From NCBI GenBank assembly GCA_046330435.1, contig JAXLST010000015.1, forward strand, positions 82,765 to 146,764: a stretch of DNA of 64,000 bases, in the 5' to 3' direction. Below, piece by piece: positions 27,041 to 34,756 of the stretch. Position 1 is the first letter of the stretch, and each line of letters opens with the position of its first letter. The notes below the pieces were generated by a model, which did no database searches, was not told the origin of the DNA, and was given only the letters and a program-made list of their open reading frames with translations. The DNA is from Ga0077560 sp046330435 (lineage in GTDB: Bacteria; Actinomycetota; Thermoleophilia; Miltoncostaeales; Miltoncostaeaceae). The position numbers and the translations under genes are program-made.

Positions 27041-27610
27041 TCAGGGGGCCTCCGGGGCCTCCTGAACCTCCCGCAGGGCCCGGATGAAGCCGGGGACGCG
27101 CGCGCCGAGCGCACCGGACGGGGCGTCGCCCAGCCCCAGGTGCCCGCGCAGTGCCGGCAGCATCAGGCCCAGGGCCGCGCGGCCCTCGTCGGCCGTGACG
27201 GTCCAGACGCGGAGCTCCCCGCCGCCGGCGTGCGCCACCACGTCCTGCATCCCCTGCCAGCGGACCGGCGCCCAGCGGAACGACGGCCCCACGATCCGCG
27301 CCCTGCGGCCGTCCTCGCTGGGCCACACCAGGAAGGTGCGGGCCCACCCCAGCATCTCCAGGGCCCGTACGGCCGCCGGGTCGATCGGCGCCGCCCGCAG
27401 GGGGGAGCGCGGCGGGGCGTCCAGCACCACCAGGTGGCCGGTGCCGTGGGCGTCCTCCACCTCCACCACCCCGCGGGCGGGGACCCGCATGCGCAGGGGC
27501 AGCCGCCCCCGCTCGTATCGCCACAGCGCCTGCACCAGCGGGCCCGCGCCGGCACCCCGGGGACGCGGCGCCTCCGCGGTGGCGGCGGTGGCCTGTGCCT
27601 GTTCCTCCAT
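27041..27610 (-). CDS. Conserved-looking hypothetical protein (189 aa)
   Basis: Starts MEEQAQATAATAEAPRPRG, then a region with alternating hydrophobic strands (GVVEVEDAHGTGHLVVLDA, RTFLVWPSEDGRRARIVG, ELRVWTVTADEG). No family recognised and no membrane segment. Its start lies only nine bases from a -10 element and has no good ribosome site, so it may be leaderless. It converges on the dehydrogenase, 12 bases apart. Confidence 0.7.
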   Translation of the reverse strand: MEEQAQATAATAEAPRPRGAGAGPLVQALWRYERGRLPLRMRVPARGVVEVEDAHGTGHLVVLDAPPRSPLRAAPIDPAAVRALEMLGWARTFLVWPSEDGRRARIVGPSFRWAPVRWQGMQDVVAHAGGGELRVWTVTADEGRAALGLMLPALRGHLGLGDAPSGALGARVPGFIRALREVQEAPEAP

Positions 27611-27619
27611 GGGGGTCCG

Positions 27620-27643
27620 TTTCCCCGGCCCCCCGCCGGCAAC
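27620..27643 (-). promoter_or_regulatory. SigB/SigF-type promoter for the 27610 gene
   Basis: Minus strand: GTTG, 14 bases, GGGAAA. The -10 ends nine bases before the ATG, which predicts a transcript with almost no leader. Confidence 0.5.
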
Positions 27644-27653
27644 CCTCGCCGCG

Positions 27654-27677
27654 GTTCCGGCGGACCACCCGGGGTAC
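27654..27677 (+). promoter_or_regulatory. SigB/SigF-type promoter for the 27710 gene
   Basis: GTTC, 14 bases, GGGTAC; the -10 ends 32 bases before the ATG at 27710, which has GAGGAG. A second possible element, GTTT-N15-GGCAAC, overlaps at 27619-27643. Confidence 0.6.
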
Positions 27678-27709
27678 CGGCACCGGACGCACGGCCACCG
27701 AGGAGTCCG

Positions 27710-28171
27710 ATGACCACCGACACCGCCGCACCCCCCACGCCCCGCCGCGACTACGCCCTGCTGTCGGCCGCCTTCGCGGCCGGCGTCGCAGCCATGTCGG
27801 CCGCGGCCCGCCGCGACCGCGGGGAGGTGCGCCGCGCGGAGTCCGCGGAGTTGCCAGCCCTGGCGCTCGCCACGTTCGGGCTCAGCCGCATCCTGGTGCA
27901 CGAGCGGGTGGCCGCCTGGGCGAGGGATCCGTTCGTGGACGAGGGCCGTGCGGACCGGCCGCCGCGGGGCGACGGCCTGCGCCGTGCCGTGGGGGAGCTG
28001 CTCACCTGCACGCGGTGCACCGGGGTGTGGGTGGGCGCCGCCCTGGTGGGCGCGCGCGTGGTCTCGCCCGGTGCGGGGCGGGTGCTGACCGCCGTGTTCG
28101 CCGCGGCGGGCGCGAACGACCTGCTGCAGGCGGGTTTCTCCGGCCTGGCGGAGCGTTCCCGCGCCGCCTGA
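27710..28171 (+). CDS. DUF1360 family membrane protein
   Basis: 153 residues. The family core is present: LATFGLSRILVHERVAAWAR followed by GELLTCTRCTGVWVG, with a cysteine pair that may bind metal, and two or more hydrophobic stretches. Relatives include Bacillus spore-associated proteins such as YjcA, also of unknown mechanism. It is monocistronic behind a stress-type promoter. Confidence 0.8.
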   Translation: MTTDTAAPPTPRRDYALLSAAFAAGVAAMSAAARRDRGEVRRAESAELPALALATFGLSRILVHERVAAWARDPFVDEGRADRPPRGDGLRRAVGELLTCTRCTGVWVGAALVGARVVSPGAGRVLTAVFAAAGANDLLQAGFSGLAERSRAA

Positions 28172-28177
28172 CGCGCG

Positions 28178-28203
28178 GTTTGCGTGCGGTGCTTTGCGGG
28201 GAC
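28178..28203 (+). promoter_or_regulatory. SigB/SigF-type promoter for the ChaB-like gene
   Basis: GTTT, 16 bases, GGGGAC; the -10 ends 36 bases before the GTG at 28240, which has GGAGG. Confidence 0.55.
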
Positions 28204-28239
28204 GCCTCACCGCATCGAACCGATCACGGAGGTGACGCG

Positions 28240-28641
28240 GTGCCCGGGAGAGAGGAACTGCCCTCCACGCTGCGGCGGTCCGGCGAGAAGGCCAAGCGCA
28301 CGTGGGTGAAGGCGCACGATAGCGCGGTCGACTCGTACGGCGAGGGCGAGCGCGCCCACCGCACGGCGTGGGCGGCGCTCAAGCACACCCACGAACGGGT
28401 GGACGATCACTGGGAGCCCAAGGACGAGCCCGGTCCCAGCGACCCGCGGGCCGCGCGGGGCGGGGCGTCCGCACGGCGCGGCGAGGGCGAGACCTTCGGC
28501 GGGGTGGACTACGAGGGCAGCACCCGCCAGGAGCTGTACGAGCGCGCCCGCCGGCTCGGTGTGTCCGGCCGCAGCCGGATGTCGAAGGCGGACCTGGCCC
28601 GCGCCATCGCCCGCGCCCAGCAGGCGAAGTCGCGCGCGTGA
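28240..28641 (+). CDS. ChaB-family protein with C-terminal Rho-N/SAP-like helices
   Basis: 133 residues from a GTG with GGAGG upstream. The N-terminal ChaB part includes ELPSTLRRSGEKAKRTWVKAHDSA and an SYGEGERAHRTAWAALKH helix. The C-terminus (STRQELYERARRLGVSGRSRMSKADLARAI) resembles the small helical Rho-N/SAP domain that binds nucleic acids. ChaB proteins are annotated as cation-transport regulators on weak evidence; in actinobacteria they are typical of stress regulons. Nucleic-acid binding here is inference. Confidence 0.82.
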   Translation: MPGREELPSTLRRSGEKAKRTWVKAHDSAVDSYGEGERAHRTAWAALKHTHERVDDHWEPKDEPGPSDPRAARGGASARRGEGETFGGVDYEGSTRQELYERARRLGVSGRSRMSKADLARAIARAQQAKSRA

Positions 28642-28707
28642 TGGCGGCGCGTCCCGGGACGGCCCCGGGGCGCGCGGCCCAGACGGCGGCAGCCCCGGCG
28701 GACCGGC

Positions 28708-28732
28708 GTTTCCGGGCACAGCGGGCGGGAAC
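28708..28732 (+). promoter_or_regulatory. SigB/SigF-type promoter for the 28764 gene
   Basis: GTTTCC...GGGAAC, 15-base spacer, perfect match; 31 bases before the GTG at 28764 with GGAGG in between. Confidence 0.75.
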
Positions 28733-28763
28733 GCCGTGAGCCACGACCGACCTGGAGGACATC

Positions 28764-29084
28764 GTGGACGACGACACGCTCACCTACATCGGCCCGCGCC
28801 GCGAGACCGGGATGACCGACGTGCACCGCCGCTACCGGTTCCGGTTCGGCACCGCCGACGTGGACGCCGTGGTGCCGGAGGCCGCCGCGAAGGTGTGGTT
28901 CCAGACCCACGCGAACGCGGGCGAGGAGGACCTGGAGCAGTGGGCGGAGCGCGAGGGGCGCAGGCTCCTCGAGGCGCAGCTGGGCGCCGACCCGCTCAAC
29001 CTGGCCGACGTGGTGCTGCAGCGCGACGTGGACGAGGACCGCGAGCGGCCGCCGTACGGCGAGGAGCCCACCCCGTACCGCTAG
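28764..29084 (+). CDS. Hypothetical stress protein, paralogue of the 48610 gene
   Basis: 106 residues, GTG start with GGAGG. No known family. It shares the core G(M/I)T-x-VHR-x-YRFR and a helix with W(A/V)..(E/T)GRR(L/I)L with the product of 48610-48939, so the two are paralogues, both behind the same kind of promoter. Acidic, soluble. The stop codon overlaps the converging STAS gene's stop (CTAG). Confidence 0.7.
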   Translation: MDDDTLTYIGPRRETGMTDVHRRYRFRFGTADVDAVVPEAAAKVWFQTHANAGEEDLEQWAEREGRRLLEAQLGADPLNLADVVLQRDVDEDRERPPYGEEPTPYR

Positions 29085-29401
29085 GAGGGCGGGGTGAGCG
29101 TCCCCGTGAGGCCCACGAGGGCCAGCAGGTTCACCACGTGCCGGGGCGCGCCCGGCCCCGGCTCGGCGATCACCAGCTCGGCGCCGTCCTGGACGGCGCG
29201 CTGGCGGGTCCGCACGAGGGCCTCGAGCACGGGGGAGGTGCAGATCTCCAGACCGGTGAGCTCGACGGTCACCGACATCCCGAGGTGCAGCAGCAACTCG
29301 ATGCGCTCGCCCAGCTGCCGCGCCTGCGCGGCATCGGGATGGCCTCCCACCACCACCAGGGCCGACCGTCCGCTCACCATCACCGAGACCGCGCCGCTCA
29401 C
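29081..29401 (-). CDS. STAS-domain protein, non-canonical phosphosite
   Basis: 106 residues from the GTG at 29401 (GGAGG nine bases upstream). Core SVTVELTGLEICTSPVLEALVRTRQRAVQDGAELV (about residues 45-80) follows the STAS pattern but has CTSP where RsbV-like proteins have DS(S/T/A)G, so the phosphorylatable Asp-Ser pair is lost. It may be a constitutive binder or act in another complex. It has its own stress-type promoter. Confidence 0.68.
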   Translation of the reverse strand: MSGAVSVMVSGRSALVVVGGHPDAAQARQLGERIELLLHLGMSVTVELTGLEICTSPVLEALVRTRQRAVQDGAELVIAEPGPGAPRHVVNLLALVGLTGTLTPPS

Positions 29402-29433
29402 GTCCGTGTCCTCCCGTCGACTGCGGTGGGATG

Positions 29434-29458
29434 GTTCCCCGCCCCACCCCCGGGAAAC
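29434..29458 (-). promoter_or_regulatory. SigB/SigF-type promoter for the 29401 STAS gene
   Basis: Minus strand: GTTTCC...GGGAAC with a 15-base spacer, perfect; the -10 ends 32 bases before the GTG. Confidence 0.72.
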
Positions 29459-29460
29459 CG

Positions 29461-30465
29461 TCACTCGGACTTACGTCGCAGCAGCACCACCACCGCGCGC
29501 TCGCCGGCCGACTGGCCGGGGCGCCGTGGCAGCCCGTCCGCGACGCCGGGCGTGGAGATCGTGAGCCCCTCCAGGTAGGCGTCGATGACCCGGGGGTCGA
29601 TGTAGCTGCGGCGGCACACCGCGGGCGTGTTGTTGAGCTGCTCGGAGACCAGGCGGCACGCGGTGGCCGCGGCGCGCTCCCGGCGCCGGCCCTGCGGGAC
29701 GTCGTCCATGTCGTCCAGCACCACCGCGGCCCCCACCGTGGCGGCCCACGTGCGGAAGTCCTTCGCGGTGTAGGACTCCCCCATGTGCGCCTTGATGTAG
29801 GCGTTGATGTCGGAGGAGCGCACGTCCACCAGGGTCCCGCCGGGCCCCCGGTACTTGAGGACCTCGTATCCCGGCAGGGCGTCCATCTCCTCCAGCACGC
29901 GTGCCAGGCGGGCGTCCTCCACCTCGGCGGTGTGGCGCTTGCCGCCCTTCGCCTTGAAGTCGATCACCACGGTGTCGTCCTCGATGGAGAGGTGCCGTGA
30001 GCGCAGCGTCGCCAGCCCGTACGTGCGGGCGCCCCTGGCGTAGCGCTCGCCCCCGACCCGGATCCAGGTGCGGTCCAGCAGCCGCACGCCCGCGGCGAGG
30101 GCCTTCTCCCTGTCGAGCTCCGGGTTGCGCAGGTGCCGGTTCACGGCGCTGCGCAGGACCGGCAGCGCCTCGGCGAACTCCAGGATGCGGTCGTGCTTTG
30201 CGCGGTCGCGCTCCGCCCGCCAGGCCGGGTGGTACAGGTACTGCTTGCGCCCGGCGGCGTCGATGCCGGTGGCCTGCAGGTGCCCGCGGGAGCTCCGGCA
30301 GATCCACACCTCCCGCCACGCCGGCGGGATCACCAGCGCCTTCAGCCGCTCCTCGACGCGGCCGTTCACCGGCGCGCCGCGGTGGTCGAGGTACTGGAAG
30401 CCCCGGCCGCGCCGGCGGCGCGTGTACCCGGCTTCCCGGTCGCTGGAGTGTCTGAGGCTCGGCAC
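29461..30465 (-). CDS. DNA topoisomerase IB (poxvirus type)
   Basis: 334 residues. N-terminal domain begins YTRRRRGRGFQYLDHRG and includes LVIPPAWREVWIC; catalytic domain has WIRVGGERYARGARTYGLATL (arginine), DFKAKGGKRH (lysine), KDFRTWAATV, and the tyrosine in RRSYIDPRVIDAYL. It relaxes supercoils by single-strand nicking through a 3'-phosphotyrosine. The ATG is only nine bases from a -10 element, so the message may be leaderless. A stress-induced relaxase is plausible in a desiccation or radiation response. Confidence 0.93.
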   Translation of the reverse strand: MPSLRHSSDREAGYTRRRRGRGFQYLDHRGAPVNGRVEERLKALVIPPAWREVWICRSSRGHLQATGIDAAGRKQYLYHPAWRAERDRAKHDRILEFAEALPVLRSAVNRHLRNPELDREKALAAGVRLLDRTWIRVGGERYARGARTYGLATLRSRHLSIEDDTVVIDFKAKGGKRHTAEVEDARLARVLEEMDALPGYEVLKYRGPGGTLVDVRSSDINAYIKAHMGESYTAKDFRTWAATVGAAVVLDDMDDVPQGRRRERAAATACRLVSEQLNNTPAVCRRSYIDPRVIDAYLEGLTISTPGVADGLPRRPGQSAGERAVVVLLRRKSE

Positions 30466-30474
30466 GGCGCCCCG

Positions 30475-30500
30475 GTACCCGCGCGGCGGGCGGCGCGAAC
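30475..30500 (-). promoter_or_regulatory. SigB/SigF-type promoter for topoisomerase IB
   Basis: Minus strand: GTTC, 16 bases, GGGTAC; the -10 ends nine bases before the ATG, predicting a near-leaderless message. Confidence 0.6.
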
Positions 30501-30527
30501 CGGGACCGGCTGTGGCAGGGTCCGGGC

Positions 30528-31049
30528 ATGCGGCGGGTGTCGGTGGTCGGCAATTCCGGAAGCGGCAAGACGACGCTGGGCCGCCGCATCGCGGCCCGCA
30601 TCGGCGCGCCGTTCGTGGAGATCGACGCCATCCACCACCTGCCCGGGTGGGTGGAGCGCCCCAGGGAGGAGCTCATCGCCGAGCTGGAGCGCATCACCCG
30701 CGCGGACGCCTGGGTGGTGGACGGCAACTACCGCCGGGCGGTGGTGGAGGGCCCGGTGTGGGAACGGGCCGACCTGATCGTGTGGGTCGACCCCCCGCGG
30801 TGGGTGGTGATGGCGCAGGTGGTCCGCCGGACGCTGTGGCGCGGGATCACCCGCCGCCGGTTGTGGAACGGCAACCGCGAGCCGTTCCTGCGCCAGTTCT
30901 CGCCGGACCCCGCGCGATCGATCGTCGTGTGGGCGTGGGTGAGCCACCACAAGTACCGGGAGCGCTACGGCAGCGCGATGCGCGAGCGGCCCCACATGGT
31001 GCGGCTGCGGAGCCGGCGCGCCGCCGAGGCGTGGCTCAGGACGCTGTGA
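30528..31049 (+). CDS. P-loop NTPase, adenylate kinase/FlaR-like
   Basis: 173 residues. Walker A GNSGSGKTT at residue 8, then PFVEIDAIHHLPGW and WVVDGNYRRAV, the pattern of the small 'topology modulation' FlaR-like kinases. A basic stretch VVRRTLWRGITRRRLW follows. Substrate unknown; such proteins are often misnamed adenylate kinase. No promoter element recognised. The 3' end overlaps the converging histidine kinase gene by 14 bases. Confidence 0.85.
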   Translation: MRRVSVVGNSGSGKTTLGRRIAARIGAPFVEIDAIHHLPGWVERPREELIAELERITRADAWVVDGNYRRAVVEGPVWERADLIVWVDPPRWVVMAQVVRRTLWRGITRRRLWNGNREPFLRQFSPDPARSIVVWAWVSHHKYRERYGSAMRERPHMVRLRSRRAAEAWLRTL

Positions 31050-32166
31050 CCGCGCCGCGCGGGATGCGCGGCAGCCGGGCGGCGACGCGCCACCCCGGGC
31101 CGTCCGGCCCCGCCTCCAGCACCCCGCCGTAGCCCTCGATGCGTTCCCGCAGGCCCCGCAGGCCGTTCCCGGTGCCCGCGCCGGCGAGGGACGCATCCCG
31201 TGCGGCCGGGCCGTTGCGCACCTCCACCTCCAGGCCATCGGCCTCCCCCGCCACCCGCACCGCGACGTCCGCGCCGGCGGCGTACCGCAGGGCGTTGGTG
31301 AGGCCCTCCTGGACCGTCCGGTACGCCAGGTGCGCGGCCTCGGGGGACGTGCCGGCGCGCTCCCCCGCCAGGGTGAGCGTGACGCGCAGGCCGCTGCCGG
31401 CGGCGCGGTCGACGAGCTCGCCCACCAGGTCCAGGTCGGGCGTACGGCCGGGGGCCGGGTCGTCGGACAGGAGCCGCACCAGCAGGCCCATCTCGCGTTC
31501 CGCCTGGCGGGCGGCGTCGCCGATGACGTGGAACGTCTCGGCGGTGGCCGCCGCGTCGCGGTGGGCGAGCCGCTGGCCCGCGGTGGCCTGCACCACCATC
31601 ACGCTGATCGCGTGGGCCACGATGTCGTGCAGCTCCGACGCGACCCGCGCCCGCTCGTACCGCACCGAGAGGTCCGCGTAGGCTTCGCGCTCGTCCTCCA
31701 GCTCCCGGACCCGCTCGGCAAGCGCGGCCGCCACCAGCGAGCGTTCCCGCAGCGCGGCCCCGGCGCCCCAGGCGGCCACCGGGATGAAGGTGAACACCAC
31801 CGAGGCGTCGTTCACGTGGATCGCGGCCGGCACCCCGATGGCGACCAGGGCGGCGACCCCGGCGATCCCCGGGATCCGCCGGCAGTACCGGCCGGCGGCC
31901 AGGGCGTGGGCGGCGACCAGCATGTACACCGCCGGTGAGCCGCTCCCGCCGGGGAGCTCCCCGAGCGGGAACGTCGTGAGCAGGAGCGCGGCGGCGCCCA
32001 GCCAGGCGACGCTCGGGGCGAACGGGGCGACCCCCAGCAACGCCCCCATGACGACGGCGAGGGCGGTCGCCCGCGACCAGAGGTCGTCCGCCCACACCAC
32101 CGCGAGGGCCGCCCCGGCGACGCCGCAGAGCGCCGCGAACGCCGGGGCGGGACGGCCGAGGGCCAT
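31036..32166 (-). CDS. NarL-type sensor histidine kinase (HisKA_3)
   Basis: 376 residues: four to five N-terminal membrane helices (to about 145), a short coiled-coil, then the dimerisation box RVASELHDIVAHAIS with the phospho-accepting histidine at 180, and an HATPase domain with N box QEGLTNALRYA (Asn 291) and GTGNGLRGLRERIEGYGG. All catalytic residues are intact. It follows a degenerate paralogue with no intergenic base, so they are co-expressed; the likely partner is the divergent NarL-type regulator at 33.4 kb. Confidence 0.92.
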   Translation of the reverse strand: MALGRPAPAFAALCGVAGAALAVVWADDLWSRATALAVVMGALLGVAPFAPSVAWLGAAALLLTTFPLGELPGGSGSPAVYMLVAAHALAAGRYCRRIPGIAGVAALVAIGVPAAIHVNDASVVFTFIPVAAWGAGAALRERSLVAAALAERVRELEDEREAYADLSVRYERARVASELHDIVAHAISVMVVQATAGQRLAHRDAAATAETFHVIGDAARQAEREMGLLVRLLSDDPAPGRTPDLDLVGELVDRAAGSGLRVTLTLAGERAGTSPEAAHLAYRTVQEGLTNALRYAAGADVAVRVAGEADGLEVEVRNGPAARDASLAGAGTGNGLRGLRERIEGYGGVLEAGPDGPGWRVAARLPRIPRGAVTAS

Positions 32167-33297
32167 CTACACGGCGGCGAGGATGGGCAACGACACCCGC
32201 GCCTCGGCGCGGCCGCCGTCCGTGCTCGCCTCCAGACGGCCGTTCTCGAGCGTTGCGCGCTCGCGGGCCCGTTCGATCGCGGCGGCGCCGCGGCGGCGGA
32301 GCGGGCCCGTGACCCGCAGCTCCAGGGCCGCGTCGTCGAACCGGACGCCCACCTCCACCCCGGGCGCGTCCTGCACGGCGTCGAGCAGGTGCTCCACCAC
32401 GCGGTAGGCCGACAGCTCCACCCCGGCGGGTAGCGCGCGCGGCGTGCCCTCGACGCTGAGGTGTGCGCCCATGCCCTTGCTGCGCACGAGCATCGCCTCG
32501 AGGTGCGTGAGGACGGGGGGCGCGGATGGCGCGCCGTCGTCGTCGCCGCGCAGGGCGCCGACCATGGCCCGCATGTGGCGCAGGGTGTCGCGGCTGGTGT
32601 GCTCGATGCGCGCGAGGGCCTCCGCGGCGGCGGCCGGGTCGCTCGCGTCACCGGCGTCGGCGAGGGCGGCGAGCTCCGACAGGCGGGTCTGCAGCAGCCC
32701 GTCCAGCTCCGACGACAGCCGGGCGCGGTCGTCGGCCACCTGCAGGCGGGCGCGCTCGTCCCGGGCGGTGCGCAGCTCGGAGGTGCGCCGGCGCAGCTCG
32801 TCGGCCATGCGGCCGCGCGACCGCACCAGCTGGCCGGCGAACCACACGGCGACGGCCACGGGGCCCACGAAGAGCATCGCCTCGATGTCGGCGCCCGAGG
32901 GCTCGTCGCTGAGGCACACCACCAGGCAGATGAGCAGCGTGATCCCCAGGCCCGCCAGGGCGGGGCGGCGGTCGAGGTGGGCGCCCGCCGCATAGGCCAT
33001 CACCAGCGCGATGGGCAGCAGCGTGCCGCACCGGATGACGTCGTTCTGGAAGATCGCGACGTGCAGGCCCAGGGCCGCGAGGATCGCACCCGAGGCGGCG
33101 AGCGGCGCGATGCGCCGCCACAGCAGCGGCACCGCGGTGAGCGCGAACAGCGGCGTCGCCCAGTAGGCGGCGTCCGGGGTCTCCGCGTTGCCCACCTCGG
33201 TCAGCATCATGAGCGAGGACATCGCGACCGCGACGAGCGTGATCGCGATGTCGAGGGGGCCGAACCGCCGGTAGAAGGTCGTCATGGACCCGATCAT
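32167..33297 (-). CDS. Degenerate NarL-type histidine kinase (pseudokinase)
   Basis: 376 residues from the ATG at 33297 (AAGGAG 11 bases upstream); a second Met is at residue 5. Same layout as the next gene: membrane helices to about 155, a coiled coil, then RARLSSELDGLLQTRLSEL, where the phospho-accepting histidine is Asp (199). The ATP-binding N box reads YRVVEHLLDAVQDA, with Asp (306) for the essential Asn, and the G boxes are missing. It cannot be a conventional kinase, yet the frame is fully open, so it is probably a regulatory partner of the intact kinase. Confidence 0.85.
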   Translation of the reverse strand: MIGSMTTFYRRFGPLDIAITLVAVAMSSLMMLTEVGNAETPDAAYWATPLFALTAVPLLWRRIAPLAASGAILAALGLHVAIFQNDVIRCGTLLPIALVMAYAAGAHLDRRPALAGLGITLLICLVVCLSDEPSGADIEAMLFVGPVAVAVWFAGQLVRSRGRMADELRRRTSELRTARDERARLQVADDRARLSSELDGLLQTRLSELAALADAGDASDPAAAAEALARIEHTSRDTLRHMRAMVGALRGDDDGAPSAPPVLTHLEAMLVRSKGMGAHLSVEGTPRALPAGVELSAYRVVEHLLDAVQDAPGVEVGVRFDDAALELRVTGPLRRRGAAAIERARERATLENGRLEASTDGGRAEARVSLPILAAV

Positions 33298-33452
33298 GAT
33301 GTCGTCGTCTCCTTGGCGTAAAGGGCTGACCGGGTGGTCCCGGTCCGGCACAAGGATCTGTCCGCGGGGGGCCCGCCACGTCATCCTGAGTGGTGATCCG
33401 GTCCAGCGCCCCCTCGTCCTGGGGGGTGACGCCGTCCACCGCCGGGGCGAAG

Positions 33453-34622
33453 ATGACCGTCGTGGAGGGCGGATTCGTCACATTCCTGGTCGCCGACCCG
33501 GCCGGCGACGCCGACGCGCGCCGCGCCGCGCTGGCCGCCATGCGGGCCGTCGCCGCCGGGCACGCCGGGCGCGAGCTGCACAGCGCCGACCCCGGGGTGA
33601 TCCTGGCCTTCTCCGGCTCCGCCGCCGCGGTGCGCTGCGCGGTCGCCCTGCAGGAGGCGGTCGCCGCGTCCGGCGGCCCCGGGTGCCGCGTGGGCCTGGC
33701 GGGCGGCGAGGTGGATCCCGGCGACCCGGGCGGCCCGGGCTCCCCCGCCACGATCGCCCGGCGGCTGTGCGACACCGCCGAGCCCGGAGGCATCGTCGCC
33801 ACCGACGTCGTGCGCCAGGTCGCCGGGGCCCCGGTGGCCGACCTCATGTCGCCCGCGGGCGGCCTGCGCCTGCCCGGCGTGCCCGAGCGCGTGGCGGTGG
33901 CGCACGTCCGCTGGCGGGACGACCCGGACGACGTCCCCGCGGACGCGCCCGCCGGCGGCGAGGTCACGGTCGTGATCGCCGACGACCAGCGCCTGCTGCG
34001 CGCGGGCTTCCGGGTGATCCTGGACAGCGAGCCCGACATGCGCGTGGTGGGCGAGGCGTCCGACGGCGAGGCGGCGGTGGATGCCGTGCGCCGCCTGCGC
34101 CCCGACGTGGTGCTCATGGACATCCGCATGCCGGGGCTCGACGGGCTGGGCGCCGCCGCCCGCATCCTGGGCGACCCGGAGCTGGCGACGGCGGTGGTGA
34201 TGCTCACCACCTTCGACCGCGACGAGTACGTGTACGAGGCCCTGCGCGTGGGGGCCAGCGGGTTCCTGCTCAAGGACACGCCGGCCGACCGGCTCCTGGA
34301 CGCGATCCGCGTGGCCGCCCACGGCGAGGCGCTGCTGGCGCCCTCGGTGACCCGGCGGCTCATCGAGCGGTTCACCTCCGCCGCCCGCCCGGCACCCGAC
34401 GGCGTCCCGGAGGCGCTCGCCGCGCTGACCGCGCGCGAGGTGGAGGTGCTGCGGATGGTGGCCCGGGGCCTGTCGAACGCCGAGATCGCCCGGGAGCTGG
34501 TGCTGGGCGAGAACACGGTGAAGACCCACGTGGCGCGGATCCTCGCCAAGCTCGGTCTGCGCGACCGGGTGCAGGCCGTGGTGACGGCGTACGAGACGGG
34601 GCTGGTGGCGCCCGAGCGGTGA
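33453..34622 (+). CDS. NarL/FixJ response regulator with N-terminal cyclase-like domain
   Basis: 389 residues from the ATG at 33453. Residues about 5-155 resemble the class III adenylate/guanylate cyclase fold used as a sensory module (VTFLVADPAGDADARR, GRELHSADPGVILAFSGSAAAVRCAVALQ, RVGLAGGEVDPG, ARRLCDTAEPGGIVATDVV), but metal-binding aspartates are not evident. A receiver domain follows (about 175-295; VVIADDQRLLRAGF, VVLMDIRMPG, FLLKDTP), then a LuxR-type helix-turn-helix (LTAREVEVLRMVARGLSNAEIA). It is divergent from the two kinase genes, the probable cognate system. The start is uncertain. Confidence 0.88.
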   Translation: MTVVEGGFVTFLVADPAGDADARRAALAAMRAVAAGHAGRELHSADPGVILAFSGSAAAVRCAVALQEAVAASGGPGCRVGLAGGEVDPGDPGGPGSPATIARRLCDTAEPGGIVATDVVRQVAGAPVADLMSPAGGLRLPGVPERVAVAHVRWRDDPDDVPADAPAGGEVTVVIADDQRLLRAGFRVILDSEPDMRVVGEASDGEAAVDAVRRLRPDVVLMDIRMPGLDGLGAAARILGDPELATAVVMLTTFDRDEYVYEALRVGASGFLLKDTPADRLLDAIRVAAHGEALLAPSVTRRLIERFTSAARPAPDGVPEALAALTAREVEVLRMVARGLSNAEIARELVLGENTVKTHVARILAKLGLRDRVQAVVTAYETGLVAPER

Positions 34623-34756
34623 CGGCCCGCGCTCATCCGCACGGGTGAGGGGGTCAGGGAAACATCGCCCTGGGGGGTGACGACCGGGGCCGGACGGGGA
34701 CGGATGCTGCCGCCGAACGGGGAGCCGCCCCGCCCACCACCCCGAAACGAGGCCAC

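Noticed and set aside
28641..28739. Small plus-strand frame after the ChaB-like gene (32 aa)
   Set aside because: Its DNA contains the 28708-28732 promoter, it has no ribosome site, and composition is Ala/Pro/Arg-rich.
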